Source of the DNA: Bacteroidales bacterium
Lineage (GTDB): Bacteria; Bacteroidota; Bacteroidia; Bacteroidales; WCHB1-69
Assembly (NCBI GenBank): GCA_024400835.1
Contig: JAKSMC010000026.1
Coordinates: forward strand, 1-48,046
DNA length: 48,046 nucleotides
Reading direction: 5' to 3'
Of the stretch, positions 38,962 to 46,148 are shown piece by piece. How positions within the stretch are numbered: the stretch's first letter is position 1; every line of letters starts with the position of its first letter. The notes beneath the pieces are model-generated. The model was given only the letters and a program-made list of their open reading frames with translations. It was not told where the DNA came from and ran no database searches. The translations under genes were made by a program, and so were the position numbers.

Positions 38962-40032
38962 CTATCGTCCTCCGCTAAGCAAACTGAATAAATTAGGGGT
39001 GAATTTCCGCAGCAGCATGCCCACGGCAGTGCATATTCCCAAGTCCACGGCAAAGACAAAAAGCACGGACCCGATCATCCCGGATGAGCAAGTGACATTG
39101 AATAGTCTGATGGAAACCAAGGCGATGACATCAATAAGCATAAACGTGTGCGCGCAGTACAAGAACATCGACTGGGGCGCCATTCTTTTAGTGAAATCGA
39201 ACACTTTGGGACGGGATGTGAGCGTTTTCGACAACTTCAGCAGCAGGAAAAAGCTGGGCAGGTGCGCTATGATCTTGGTGGTGACGCCGGCGTAGATGCC
39301 TACGGAGTGGGTGTAGAATATGGCGGCTATGCATCCGACAATGACCACTGGCCAGGGAACCCATTTGTCCGTTATGCTGAAGAAATCCCATTTGCGGATG
39401 GCGCAGAGGCCGCCAAGCGAGTAGAAGAATAGCGAATGAGGCTCCACAATGGGGGCTATCAGAAAAGCAAGGGCGAGCAGGCAAAGCGCCATATATATCC
39501 AGGGAAGTTTCTGCAACAGCCATTTGATGAGCGGCGAAAGCAGTGACAATATGAACAAGTCGCGCAAAAACCAGAACTGGTAGAGCAGGGGAACTCCGAT
39601 TATGCCGGACCGCAGGGTGGAGTAGTCACCGAAAATTGCTTTGAGCCAGTCAAGTACAGAGTGGCTTTCCATAAAGCCAAAATTAGCAATGGGACCTGTC
39701 AGCGGTTTTAGGGCGAGATATTCAACGCAGGCTATGGCGGTCCAAATGAGGAGAGGCAGCAGAAGTCCTGTTGACTTCTTTAGGAGGGTCTCTTTGTATT
39801 TGCGAGGCTTGTCGAATTGGAGAAATCCGGAGATGAGGAAAAACACAGGTATTACGCCGATGCTGCAGCCGTAGAGGATGGTCATATATGCCCAATTCGT
39901 CGCTGGCCCAAAACAGAAGTCGGCGACTGAATTGTTGAAATAGGGCCACTGTACCGAGTGCGCGAGCACAATGAAGACGATGGAAATCCATCGCAGGGAT
40001 GTTATGCGGTCTGATGTCTGTTGGTTGATCAT
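38962..40032 (-). CDS. Acyltransferase family 3 membrane protein
   Basis: A 356-residue polytopic protein of the Acyl_transf_3 (OafA/YrhL/NolX-like) family, about ten helices. It starts DRITSLRWISIVFIVLAHS with the conserved His used in catalysis, and the next conserved block PVFFLISGFLQF follows at about 62-73. It transfers an acyl group, often acetyl or succinyl, to a sugar or lipid on the periplasmic side of the inner membrane. First gene of the tight leftward operon; it may start from the 58-bp gap after the phosphoesterase gene or share that gene's transcript. Confidence 0.85.
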   Translation of the reverse strand: MINQQTSDRITSLRWISIVFIVLAHSVQWPYFNNSVADFCFGPATNWAYMTILYGCSIGVIPVFFLISGFLQFDKPRKYKETLLKKSTGLLLPLLIWTAIACVEYLALKPLTGPIANFGFMESHSVLDWLKAIFGDYSTLRSGIIGVPLLYQFWFLRDLFILSLLSPLIKWLLQKLPWIYMALCLLALAFLIAPIVEPHSLFFYSLGGLCAIRKWDFFSITDKWVPWPVVIVGCIAAIFYTHSVGIYAGVTTKIIAHLPSFFLLLKLSKTLTSRPKVFDFTKRMAPQSMFLYCAHTFMLIDVIALVSIRLFNVTCSSGMIGSVLFVFAVDLGICTAVGMLLRKFTPNLFSLLSGGR

Positions 40033-40090
40033 TTGACTCCCGTAGGTTGATGATGTGTGGATAATAGTTTGTTTGCTAATGCTATATGTT

Positions 40091-40987
40091 TTATCTCATC
40101 TCAACAAATCGATACCCGATATCGTCACCCATAGTGGCAATCATATAGCCGGCGGGGTCGGAGCCTTCCTGAAGGGCGTCTAATACGAGGTAGGTGACGC
40201 CGTTGAAGGTAATCTCCTCGCGACTGTGGTCATGGGCGCTCCAGTACATCTCCACATCGTGCTGCGCCAGCAATCCCATAATCTCGTAGGTCTCCTCCAA
40301 TTCGAAGTTGGAGGTGTGGCCCTGCGAGCCGTCGGATTTGAAGAGGTGCGTGTGTGTGCACACCACCTTGTGGCGGAAGTCCTGTGTGTCGGACCAGTTG
40401 AGCACCTCCTTGAACCAGGCCATCTGGTCGGTGCCGAGCGTGCCTTCTGCGGAGTCGAGAATCAGGAAGAGGTCGCGCTTGCCGGAGGGCGTCTCTACGA
40501 TGAAGTAGTATGCAGATGAACCCCAGTAGTTCTTGTATTGCTCCCATTGTCCGAAAAAGAGGTCGTGGTTGCCCAAGGTCATGAACAGCGTGTCGCCGCC
40601 GATCTTGGCAGGGTTTTGCGGAATGTCGCTATAGGCGGCCTTCATATAATCCCAGTGGTTTTGCGCATCCACCAGGTCGCCGAGGTGCAGCGCCAGCGGA
40701 CAGTCCAAGGCATTGCGGTACTCGTGGATGAAGTGCTCCAGATTGTCGCGGCTGTCCATGATGTGGGTGTCGGCGTGTACGAAGATGCGGTAGTTCTCAG
40801 ATTGCGCCTTCACGGTGGCAAAACCGGAGAGGGCGTTGAGGGCCTGCGACTCGGCAAAGCGCTGATCCACGCGGGGCGAGCTGCCGCAGAACATCCCGGC
40901 CATGTCTAACGTTGTGCTGTCTGGATCCACACAGCCAGCCAACATAAAGAGTGCTATTATAATTGCGGATATGATGTGCCTTTTCAT
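40091..40987 (-). CDS. Calcineurin-like metallophosphoesterase lipoprotein
   Basis: A 298-residue lipoprotein (MKRHIISAIIIALFMLAGC, lipobox Cys19). The phosphoesterase motifs are complete: VHADTH (about 70-75), GDLVDA, GNHDLF, CTHTHLF and SAHDHS, supplying the His/Asp/Asn ligands for a dinuclear metal centre. It would act in the periplasm or at the outer membrane on phosphate esters. It lies 58 bp upstream of the acyltransferase gene on the same strand, so a shared transcript is possible, but its role in that pathway is uncertain. Confidence 0.88.
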   Translation of the reverse strand: MKRHIISAIIIALFMLAGCVDPDSTTLDMAGMFCGSSPRVDQRFAESQALNALSGFATVKAQSENYRIFVHADTHIMDSRDNLEHFIHEYRNALDCPLALHLGDLVDAQNHWDYMKAAYSDIPQNPAKIGGDTLFMTLGNHDLFFGQWEQYKNYWGSSAYYFIVETPSGKRDLFLILDSAEGTLGTDQMAWFKEVLNWSDTQDFRHKVVCTHTHLFKSDGSQGHTSNFELEETYEIMGLLAQHDVEMYWSAHDHSREEITFNGVTYLVLDALQEGSDPAGYMIATMGDDIGYRFVEMR

Positions 40988-41019
40988 ATTTATTGTTTTG
41001 AATTCCTATCTCTTATCTC

Positions 41020-41054
41020 TTAACTCTTAACTCTTAACTCTTAACTCTTAACTC
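41020..41054. repeat. Heptanucleotide tandem repeat (TTAACTC x5)
   Basis: Five perfect TTAACTC units, then degenerate TTAGTTC/TTCACTC copies to about 41090, filling the gap between the phosphoesterase and beta-barrel genes. The same unit recurs inside repeat copy 2 near 45605-45665 and in shorter form in both long repeats. Confidence 0.9.
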
Positions 41055-41100
41055 TTAGTTCTTAGTTCTTCACTCTTCACTCTTAACTCTTTCTCCCTTC

Positions 41101-41823
41101 TCACTTCCTCCCTCTCCCAAATCTGTATTCCACGCCGGCGCGGACATCGAGGCCGTAGAAGGCGGCGTTGAGATGGAACATGCCGGTGGGCTTGCATTCG
41201 GTGGAGAGGCGCACGCGCCAGTTGTGGTCGATGTTGTACCAGCCGCCGAGCATGAAGAGTGGCTGCCAGACGCGCTCAATCTGGTAGTCGTCGATGTTGG
41301 TGATGCAGAGCGAGAGGTTCCACTTGCTGGTTTGCGGGCGGACGAAGCCCTCCACTTTGTAGGTGAAGATGAAGGGTTCTAATACGGGCAGTCCCACGGA
41401 GTGCCACTCGTAGTGGAAGGGGGTGATGACGCGCATGCCGCAGCCGATTGCCACATTGACGTACTGCATGCGATAGCCCAGGAGCACGTCGCCGGAGTAT
41501 TCGTTGATTTCGTTGCGGGCGATGTCGCGGTAGAGTAGGCGGGTGTCAAAGTAGAGGCAGCCGACGGGCAAGGTGATTTTGGGGCGCACTTGCAGACCGA
41601 AGCTGTGCACGTTGGTGGTGGAGAAGCGCATGTCCACTTGCGCCTCCACGTTCTCGTTGAAGGGCAGGTAGGCGCCCAAGTCGAAGTTGCCGTAACTCTG
41701 GTAGGTCTTGTTGTAGGCATAGCCCGCGTTGAAACTGAGGGCGTAGCGGTTGTCGCCATCCTGCACCTGCGCCAACAGCAGCACGGGCAGCGCCAACAGT
41801 ATAATGGTAAATAATCTTCTCAT
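41101..41823 (-). CDS. Outer-membrane beta-barrel protein
   Basis: A 240-residue exported protein with a signal peptide (MRRLFTIILLALPVLLLAQ). The mature part consists of amphipathic strands with aromatic girdles (YALSFNAGYAYNK, FDLGAYLPFNENVEAQVDM, YMQYVNVAIGCGM-like, LFMLGGWYNIDHNW) and ends DVRAGVEYRFGRGRK. A 10-12-stranded barrel is likely. The start at 41823 is supported by the signal peptide and a -7 box at 41845-41852. Function unknown. Confidence 0.75.
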   Translation of the reverse strand: MRRLFTIILLALPVLLLAQVQDGDNRYALSFNAGYAYNKTYQSYGNFDLGAYLPFNENVEAQVDMRFSTTNVHSFGLQVRPKITLPVGCLYFDTRLLYRDIARNEINEYSGDVLLGYRMQYVNVAIGCGMRVITPFHYEWHSVGLPVLEPFIFTYKVEGFVRPQTSKWNLSLCITNIDDYQIERVWQPLFMLGGWYNIDHNWRVRLSTECKPTGMFHLNAAFYGLDVRAGVEYRFGRGRK

Positions 41824-41844
41824 AGGCGTGTCATTAGGAGGTCG

Positions 41845-41852
41845 CAAAGATA
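41845..41852 (-). promoter_or_regulatory. -7 box (TATCTTTG) of the beta-barrel gene
   Basis: Minus-strand TATCTTTG, 21 bp before the ATG at 41823, excluding the longer frame from 41847. Confidence 0.6.
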
Positions 41853-42208
41853 GGAAAAATATGAAACCTATTCATCCCTTTATCTCTTCATCGTTTCATC
41901 CTTCGTAGACGTGCCGCCGCCATTTCGCATTCCCCTAAACATTGTTCCGCGTTGGCTCTGGCACGCCTCTACCTTTTCATCGTTTCATCTCTTCATCTTT
42001 TCATCATGAAAAATCGTCGCCAATCACCTTTTAATTGTTAATTTTCTTCCAAATACATTGTTAAATTCCGCATTTTTCTTTGACAACTACCGCATTGTTT
42101 TTATAACCAACTGATAATCTGTATTAAAAAAATCTATAAAAATCTTGACAAAAGGATGTTTTGAATGTATTTTTGCAAATGAAATTTGTTAATAAAAAGA
42201 TAAGAACA
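41853..42208. other. Gene-free stretch with pyrimidine satellites and the Rpn promoter
   Basis: No gene. It holds CTTCATCG/TTTCATC-type short repeats (about 41868-41905 and 41970-42010), also seen near 33775, 43672 and 45922. A GTAGACG/CGCCTCTACC pair (41905 and 41965) may be a decayed gene-end palindrome. At its right end a -33-like CTTG (42144-42147) and -7 TATTTTTG (42168-42175) form the promoter for the Rpn gene. Confidence 0.5.
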
Positions 42209-43123
42209 ATGGAAGAAGAAACTGTGTATATAAACGTCCTGACCGATTTTGGTTTCAAGCGTGTTTTCGGAAACAAGGAAGACAAAGAGGTGTTGACGGC
42301 ATTCCTCAACGCCTGTCTGGCGGACTTCACGGGCCCTATTACGGAACTGACATTCATGCCCACGGAGCAGTTGGGCATACGTCAGTCGGAGAAGCGCGTG
42401 GTGTTCGACCTGTACTGCAAAAGCCAGTCCGGCGAGCACTTCATCATAGAACTGCAGCGCACCTCGCAGCACTTTTACGCGGACAGGTCCATCAGCTACT
42501 TGAGCAGGGTGGTCAGTCAGGAACTGCGGCGCGGTGACAGGCAGTACCGTATTCCGAAAGTCTATTCTATTAACATACTGGACTTTGAGGCTGACGAGTT
42601 CAAGGGCAGGAGTGGGTATTTCTGGCCGGTGCAGCTCAAGGACAGTGAGAATAAAATTTTTTCAGAGAAATTCACTCTGATTTACATAGAATTGAATAAA
42701 TTTGCGGCCCGAAACAAAATGCCGGAATTCAGTGACGAATTGCAGAAGTGGCTGTATGTGATGAAGAACGTATCGAATATGGGCGAGCCCGAAGTCAGCC
42801 TGCAGGAAGGAGCGTTCCGGAAGTTTTTTGAGAGTTGCAAATATTCAAAATTGGACGTTATGGAAAAAGAGGACTACAGAAAGAGTGTGCTGGACTACGA
42901 GGACGTGCAGGACGCGGTGAGCTATGCCCAGGAACGCGGCATGGCGGAAGGCGTTGAACTGGGCAGAATGGAGGGACTCCGAGAGGGAAAACAAGAGGGA
43001 CTCCGAGAGGGAAAACAAGAGGAACGTATGGAAATAGCCCGTACAATGTTGGACAGCAAATTCGACATCTCGACCATTGCCAAACTCACCGGCCTCACCG
43101 AAGAGGAAATCATCGCTCTGTAG
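42209..43123 (+). CDS. Rpn family recombination-promoting nuclease / putative transposase
   Basis: A 304-residue PD-(D/E)XK nuclease of the Rpn (YhgA-like, TIGR01784) family. The N-terminus TDFGFKRVFGNKEDKEVL is the family hallmark. Active-site residues: Asp67 in VVFDLYC and Glu81-x-Gln83 in IIELQR. The C-terminus has the usual variable EGxxEGxxEG helix, here made of a perfect 24-bp direct repeat, then ARTMLDSKFDISTIAKLTGL. Rpn proteins promote RecA-independent recombination. The start at 42209 is used because a frame from 42161 would begin upstream of the -7 box at 42168-42175. The stop is 12 bp before the first long repeat. Confidence 0.92.
   Translation: MEEETVYINVLTDFGFKRVFGNKEDKEVLTAFLNACLADFTGPITELTFMPTEQLGIRQSEKRVVFDLYCKSQSGEHFIIELQRTSQHFYADRSISYLSRVVSQELRRGDRQYRIPKVYSINILDFEADEFKGRSGYFWPVQLKDSENKIFSEKFTLIYIELNKFAARNKMPEFSDELQKWLYVMKNVSNMGEPEVSLQEGAFRKFFESCKYSKLDVMEKEDYRKSVLDYEDVQDAVSYAQERGMAEGVELGRMEGLREGKQEGLREGKQEERMEIARTMLDSKFDISTIAKLTGLTEEEIIAL
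42971..43018 (+). repeat. Two 24-bp direct repeats inside the Rpn gene
   Basis: Two identical 24-bp units (42971-42994 and 42995-43018) each encode EGLREGKQ. Copy-number change keeps frame and alters the length of the C-terminal helix, as seen among Rpn variants. Confidence 0.9.
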
Positions 43124-43134
43124 AGTTATCAGTG

Positions 43135-43689
43135 CAGCGTGCCCGCGCTTCGCGATACCCACTCTTACTAAAAAAAGATTCATGCGAACTTCTCGCACGG
43201 ACCCTACTTCTCACCTCTCACTTTGCCTAACCCTTAACTCATAAGGTAGCGCTAACGCGCTGATATGTCCATACAACTACCCCGCCCTACGGGCACCCCT
43301 TCTGCGAGAAGGGGAATGAGTGCCTCCGTTCGGGCGGGCCCGACGGCAATAAAACAGAAATTGAAGGAATAGCGCAGCCCCACTTTTCAATGTTCACCTC
43401 TCTTATCTCTTAACTCTTGAGATCCCTTCACGCCTTCCTCCGTCAGGCGCTCGGGATGACGACGCGCCTCGTGGGTTAAGGGCGGCGGCGCAAAGCAACT
43501 AACCATTGCACGGATGTGGTGCCGCCGGAGACATCGTGCCTGCGGCGGCACCTCTCGTTGACCTTAATCGGCTACTGTGCGCCGCCGCTACTCTGCAACA
43601 CCGGCGGCCCGTCATTCCGAACGGAGCGCAGCGCAGTGAAGGGATCTCTTTTAACACTTAGTTCTTAATTTCTTCATCGTTTCATCCCT
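43135..43689 (+). repeat. Long direct repeat, copy 1 (555 bp, non-coding)
   Basis: A GC-rich gene-free block nearly identical to 45274-45938. It contains a row of small hairpins: TGCGA/TCGCA (near 43172), GCCC/GGGC (43284-43294), CCCCTTCT/AGAAGGGG (43296-43314), TCGGGC/GCCCGA (near 43330), and then the 228-bp fold-back at 43420-43647. It starts 12 bp after the Rpn stop and ends 6 bp before the DUF4143 gene's stop codon. No frame of interest; two hosts of mutations separate the copies in their first 70 bp, and the rest is almost unchanged. Confidence 0.9.
43420..43647. repeat. 228-bp nested fold-back element, copy 1
   Basis: Four pairs of complementary arms are nested in the correct order: AGATCCCTTCAC (43420-43431) with GTGAAGGGATCT (43636-43647); GGGATGACG (43453-43461) with CGTCATTCC (43610-43618, one G-T pair); GCGGCGGCGCA (43482-43492) with TGCGCCGCCGC (43578-43588); GGTGCCGCCG (43518-43527) with CGGCGGCACC (43543-43552). 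The terminal loop is 15 bases. This could be a MITE-like element or a large structured RNA/DNA hairpin. No flanking target duplication was identified. Confidence 0.8.
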
Positions 43690-43694
43690 CGGAG

Positions 43695-45032
43695 CTACAA
43701 ATCCGTCAGCAAGAAGGCCATGTAGAGAGGGATGGTTAGCAAGTTTCCACTTCGGCCTACATTGTAGCTGCCGGCTTTAAAAGCTTGGTCAACGTGATAT
43801 TTTTCGGGATGATTGAGTAATGTGCGCATGGATTTGGCATTACCCGTGCGGGCTTTACACTCCAAAGGCGTGCATTTCCCTTTGTATCTCATAATAAAGT
43901 CGATTTCCAAGCTGTCACTTTTTTGAAAATAGTACAACTTGCGTCCCATTTTTCCTAAAATATCGGCAATGAGGTTCTCGAAAATGGCTCCTTTATAACT
44001 GAGCATATCTCCTTGCAAAATATCCGATTGCGTGCCATCGTCCAACATGCTGACAAACAAACCGGTGTCTGCCATGTAGATTTTAAAGCAGTCTTGTATG
44101 GCATTCCCACTCAAGGGCAGTTCGGTGATGGTCAGGTTGTGGCAGCGTCGTATGATTCCGGCATCTTCAATCCACTGAAGACTGCTGATATATTCGCTAC
44201 TTCTTCCACCTTTCTTGACTACAGAATATGTGAACTTTTTGTTGTCCTTGCTGAGTTGGCGTGGTATGGAATCGAAGCATTCCAAAATTTTTGCTTTGTC
44301 TTCAGGCCTTGCGTATTTCACCATATCTCCACGATATTCATCAACGATGTTTCGCTGTATTTCAATAACTTGGTTGATGTCGTGCGTCTCAAAAAATTTG
44401 GATACTACTTCAGGCATGCCTCCTATTACTACATATTGCAATAGCAACTGCTGCATCCGGTAGTGTATTGCCTCTGGAACAGCGCTTTCGTTGTCTAAGC
44501 ATCTTTTCAGAAGGTCAATGACGGTAGTTGGTATTTCGTTGGCCCACAGCCATTCTTCAAAATCCATCGGATACATATCTACAATGGTTTCAAAACCAAC
44601 AGGAATAGAGACCGTTTTGCTTTGTTGATGTGAACTATACTCTCCATAACCTTTCACGCCTAATAAAGAACCCGTGCATATCACATCAAATCGACCATCT
44701 AACTTGAAAAATTTCAAGGCGGATCTTGCTTGAGGACAATCCTGAATTTCATCCAAGACTAAGCAGGTCTCGTTAGGAATGAATTTTGCCCCAGGTATTG
44801 CTGCAGAAATGTTCATTATCAAGTAATCGATTTGTAATGTGTCGTCAAACAGTTTGCAAAGGTGAGGCTGCTCGTGAAAATCCATGTAAATTACATTCGA
44901 GTAGTTCTTCTTTGCAAAATCCATGACGGAACTGGTTTTGCCACATTGCCTACATCCTTTGATTACTAAGGGTTTGTGGTTGGCTTGTTCTTTCCATTGC
45001 CGGAGTGTTTGTTCGATTTTTCGCCTGAACAT
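43695..45032 (-). CDS. AAA+ ATPase with C-terminal DUF4143
   Basis: A 445-residue protein of the AAA_14/DUF4143 class. Walker A is GCRQCGKT (26-33), Walker B LVLDEIQD (91-98), and a sensor-like CTGSLLG follows. The C-terminal ~180 residues are DUF4143, a restriction-endonuclease-like fold, with IDFIMRYKGKCTPLECKA (about 384-401) holding the D...E-x-K pattern. These proteins are widespread in accessory DNA of anaerobes; their function is unproven, with roles in mobile DNA or defence suspected. Here the gene is bracketed by long direct repeats and preceded by three iterons at 45064-45151. Confidence 0.92.
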   Translation of the reverse strand: MFRRKIEQTLRQWKEQANHKPLVIKGCRQCGKTSSVMDFAKKNYSNVIYMDFHEQPHLCKLFDDTLQIDYLIMNISAAIPGAKFIPNETCLVLDEIQDCPQARSALKFFKLDGRFDVICTGSLLGVKGYGEYSSHQQSKTVSIPVGFETIVDMYPMDFEEWLWANEIPTTVIDLLKRCLDNESAVPEAIHYRMQQLLLQYVVIGGMPEVVSKFFETHDINQVIEIQRNIVDEYRGDMVKYARPEDKAKILECFDSIPRQLSKDNKKFTYSVVKKGGRSSEYISSLQWIEDAGIIRRCHNLTITELPLSGNAIQDCFKIYMADTGLFVSMLDDGTQSDILQGDMLSYKGAIFENLIADILGKMGRKLYYFQKSDSLEIDFIMRYKGKCTPLECKARTGNAKSMRTLLNHPEKYHVDQAFKAGSYNVGRSGNLLTIPLYMAFLLTDL

Positions 45033-45063
45033 ATTCTTGTTTGTTTATATGAATCTGCAAAAA

Positions 45064-45151
45064 TACACTTTTTCGGGTGAGTTTTTACTTTGTGATTACA
45101 CTTTTTCGGGCGAGTTTTTATGATTTCGCTACACTTTTTCGGGTGAGTTTT
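45064..45151 (-). promoter_or_regulatory. Three iterons at exact 33-bp spacing upstream of the ATPase gene
   Basis: TACACTTTTTCGGGTGAGTT starts at 45064, 45097 (one base changed, CGGGC) and 45130, so the period is exactly 33 bp with about 22-23 conserved bases and about 10 variable ones. Read on the minus strand, the copy nearest the gene runs directly into the -7 box TATTTTTG (minus strand, about 45058-45065), 26 bp before the ATG at 45032. Spacing of about three helical turns would place bound proteins on one face of the DNA. Likely an operator or activator array. Confidence 0.8.
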
Positions 45152-45604
45152 CTGTAATGTGTTGATAATTAGTAATCATTAACTAACAAACAACTGGTCC
45201 ATAATTATGCATTCATTTCCGCATCAATGTCAGTTCAGGTGCAGATATCCATTAAAAAGAAAAGTCCGCAGTTCAGCGTGCCCGCGCTTCGCGATACCCA
45301 CTCTTACTTATAAAAAGGTCCACGCGAACTTCTCGCACGGACCCTACTTCTCACTTCTCACTTTGCCTAACCCTTAACTCATAAGGTAGCGCTAACGCGC
45401 TGATATGTCCATACAACTACCCCGCCCTACGGGCACCCCTTCTGCGAGAAGGGGAATGAGTGCCTCCGTTCGGGCGGGCCCGACGGCAATAAAACAGAAA
45501 TTGAAGGAATAGCGCAGCCCCACTTTTCAATGTTCACCTCTCTTAACTCTTGCCTAGCGCCTGCGGCGGATAGAGTAAATACGGAGTAAATGACGAGTAA
45601 ATTA

Positions 45605-45665
45605 TACTCTTAACTCTTAGTTCTTATCTCTTAACTCTTAACTCTTAGTTCTTAACTCTTAACTC
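45605..45665. repeat. TTAACTC heptad satellite inside repeat copy 2
   Basis: Alternating ACTCTTA and AGTTCTT units, the same satellite as at 41020-41054. Copy 1 has only one or two units at this place, so this is where the two repeats differ in length. Confidence 0.75.
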
Positions 45666-45668
45666 CTG

Positions 45669-45896
45669 AGATCCCTTCACGCCTTCCTCCGTCAGGCGCT
45701 CGGGATGACGACGCGCCTCGTGGGTTAAGGGCGGCGGCGCAAAGCAACTAACCATTGCACGGATGTGGTGCCGCCGGAGACATCGTGCCTGCGGCGGCAC
45801 CTCTCGTTGACCTTAATCGGCTACTGTGCGCCGCCGCTACTCTGCAACACCGGCGGCCCGTCATTCCGAACGGAGCGCAGCGCAGTGAAGGGATCT
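45669..45896. repeat. 228-bp nested fold-back element, copy 2
   Basis: Bounded by AGATCCCTTCAC (45669-45680) and GTGAAGGGATCT (45885-45896), with the same internal nested arms and exactly the same length as copy 1. The conservation of length and arms, against length change just outside, suggests the fold-back is the maintained unit. Confidence 0.8.
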
Positions 45897-45939
45897 CTTT
45901 TAACACTTAGTTCTTAATTTCTTCATCGTTTCATCCCTT

Positions 45940-46062
45940 CATCGCTCTGGTTGGTTAGTTGGACGTGAACTTGCTGTTGGAATAGTTGGACCAGCCGTAA
46001 AACCAACAATGTTTACCGAAGGTAGAACAAGAGGGCTCGCTTTGGGATCATTTACCAAGTAA
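45940..46062 (+). pseudogene. 3' remnant of an unidentified gene cut by repeat copy 2
   Basis: In one plus-strand frame the last 35 codons before a TAA at 46060-46062 read like protein: GRELAVGIVGPAVKP, then TMFTEGRTRGLALGSFTK. There is no start, and the frame enters the repeat at about 45938. It looks like the C-terminus of a gene whose front was replaced by the repeat. The family is not recognised, and a chance open frame cannot be excluded. The stretch 46063-46148 after it holds nothing recognisable. Confidence 0.35.
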
Positions 46063-46148
46063 TACTGACTGTTGACATTTGTTTTTTGTCGGCGAATGTT
46101 TTCAACATTTAGTCTTTTTAAGTATAGTTGAAAAGGATGGTCATTATT

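Larger units (their letters stand above)
45274..45938 (+). repeat. Long direct repeat, copy 2 (665 bp, non-coding)
   Basis: Same orientation and nearly the same sequence as 43135-43689, with a ~115-bp addition at about 45551-45665. The addition consists of AGTAAAT-type and TTAACTC heptad satellites. After it the fold-back half is restored. It ends where a coding-like remnant begins (45940). Together with copy 1 it brackets the DUF4143 ATPase gene and its iterons. Confidence 0.9.

Noticed and set aside
44923..45123. Plus-strand frame with repeated YTFSGEFL peptides
   Set aside because: The peptide repeat arises because the iteron period (33 bp) is a multiple of three; it is antisense to the ATPase start and has no start context.
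45064..45151. CRISPR-like array at the 33-bp-spaced repeats
   Set aside because: Only three units with ~10-bp gaps between the conserved parts; spacers are far too short and no cas genes are present. An operator/iteron array is the better reading.
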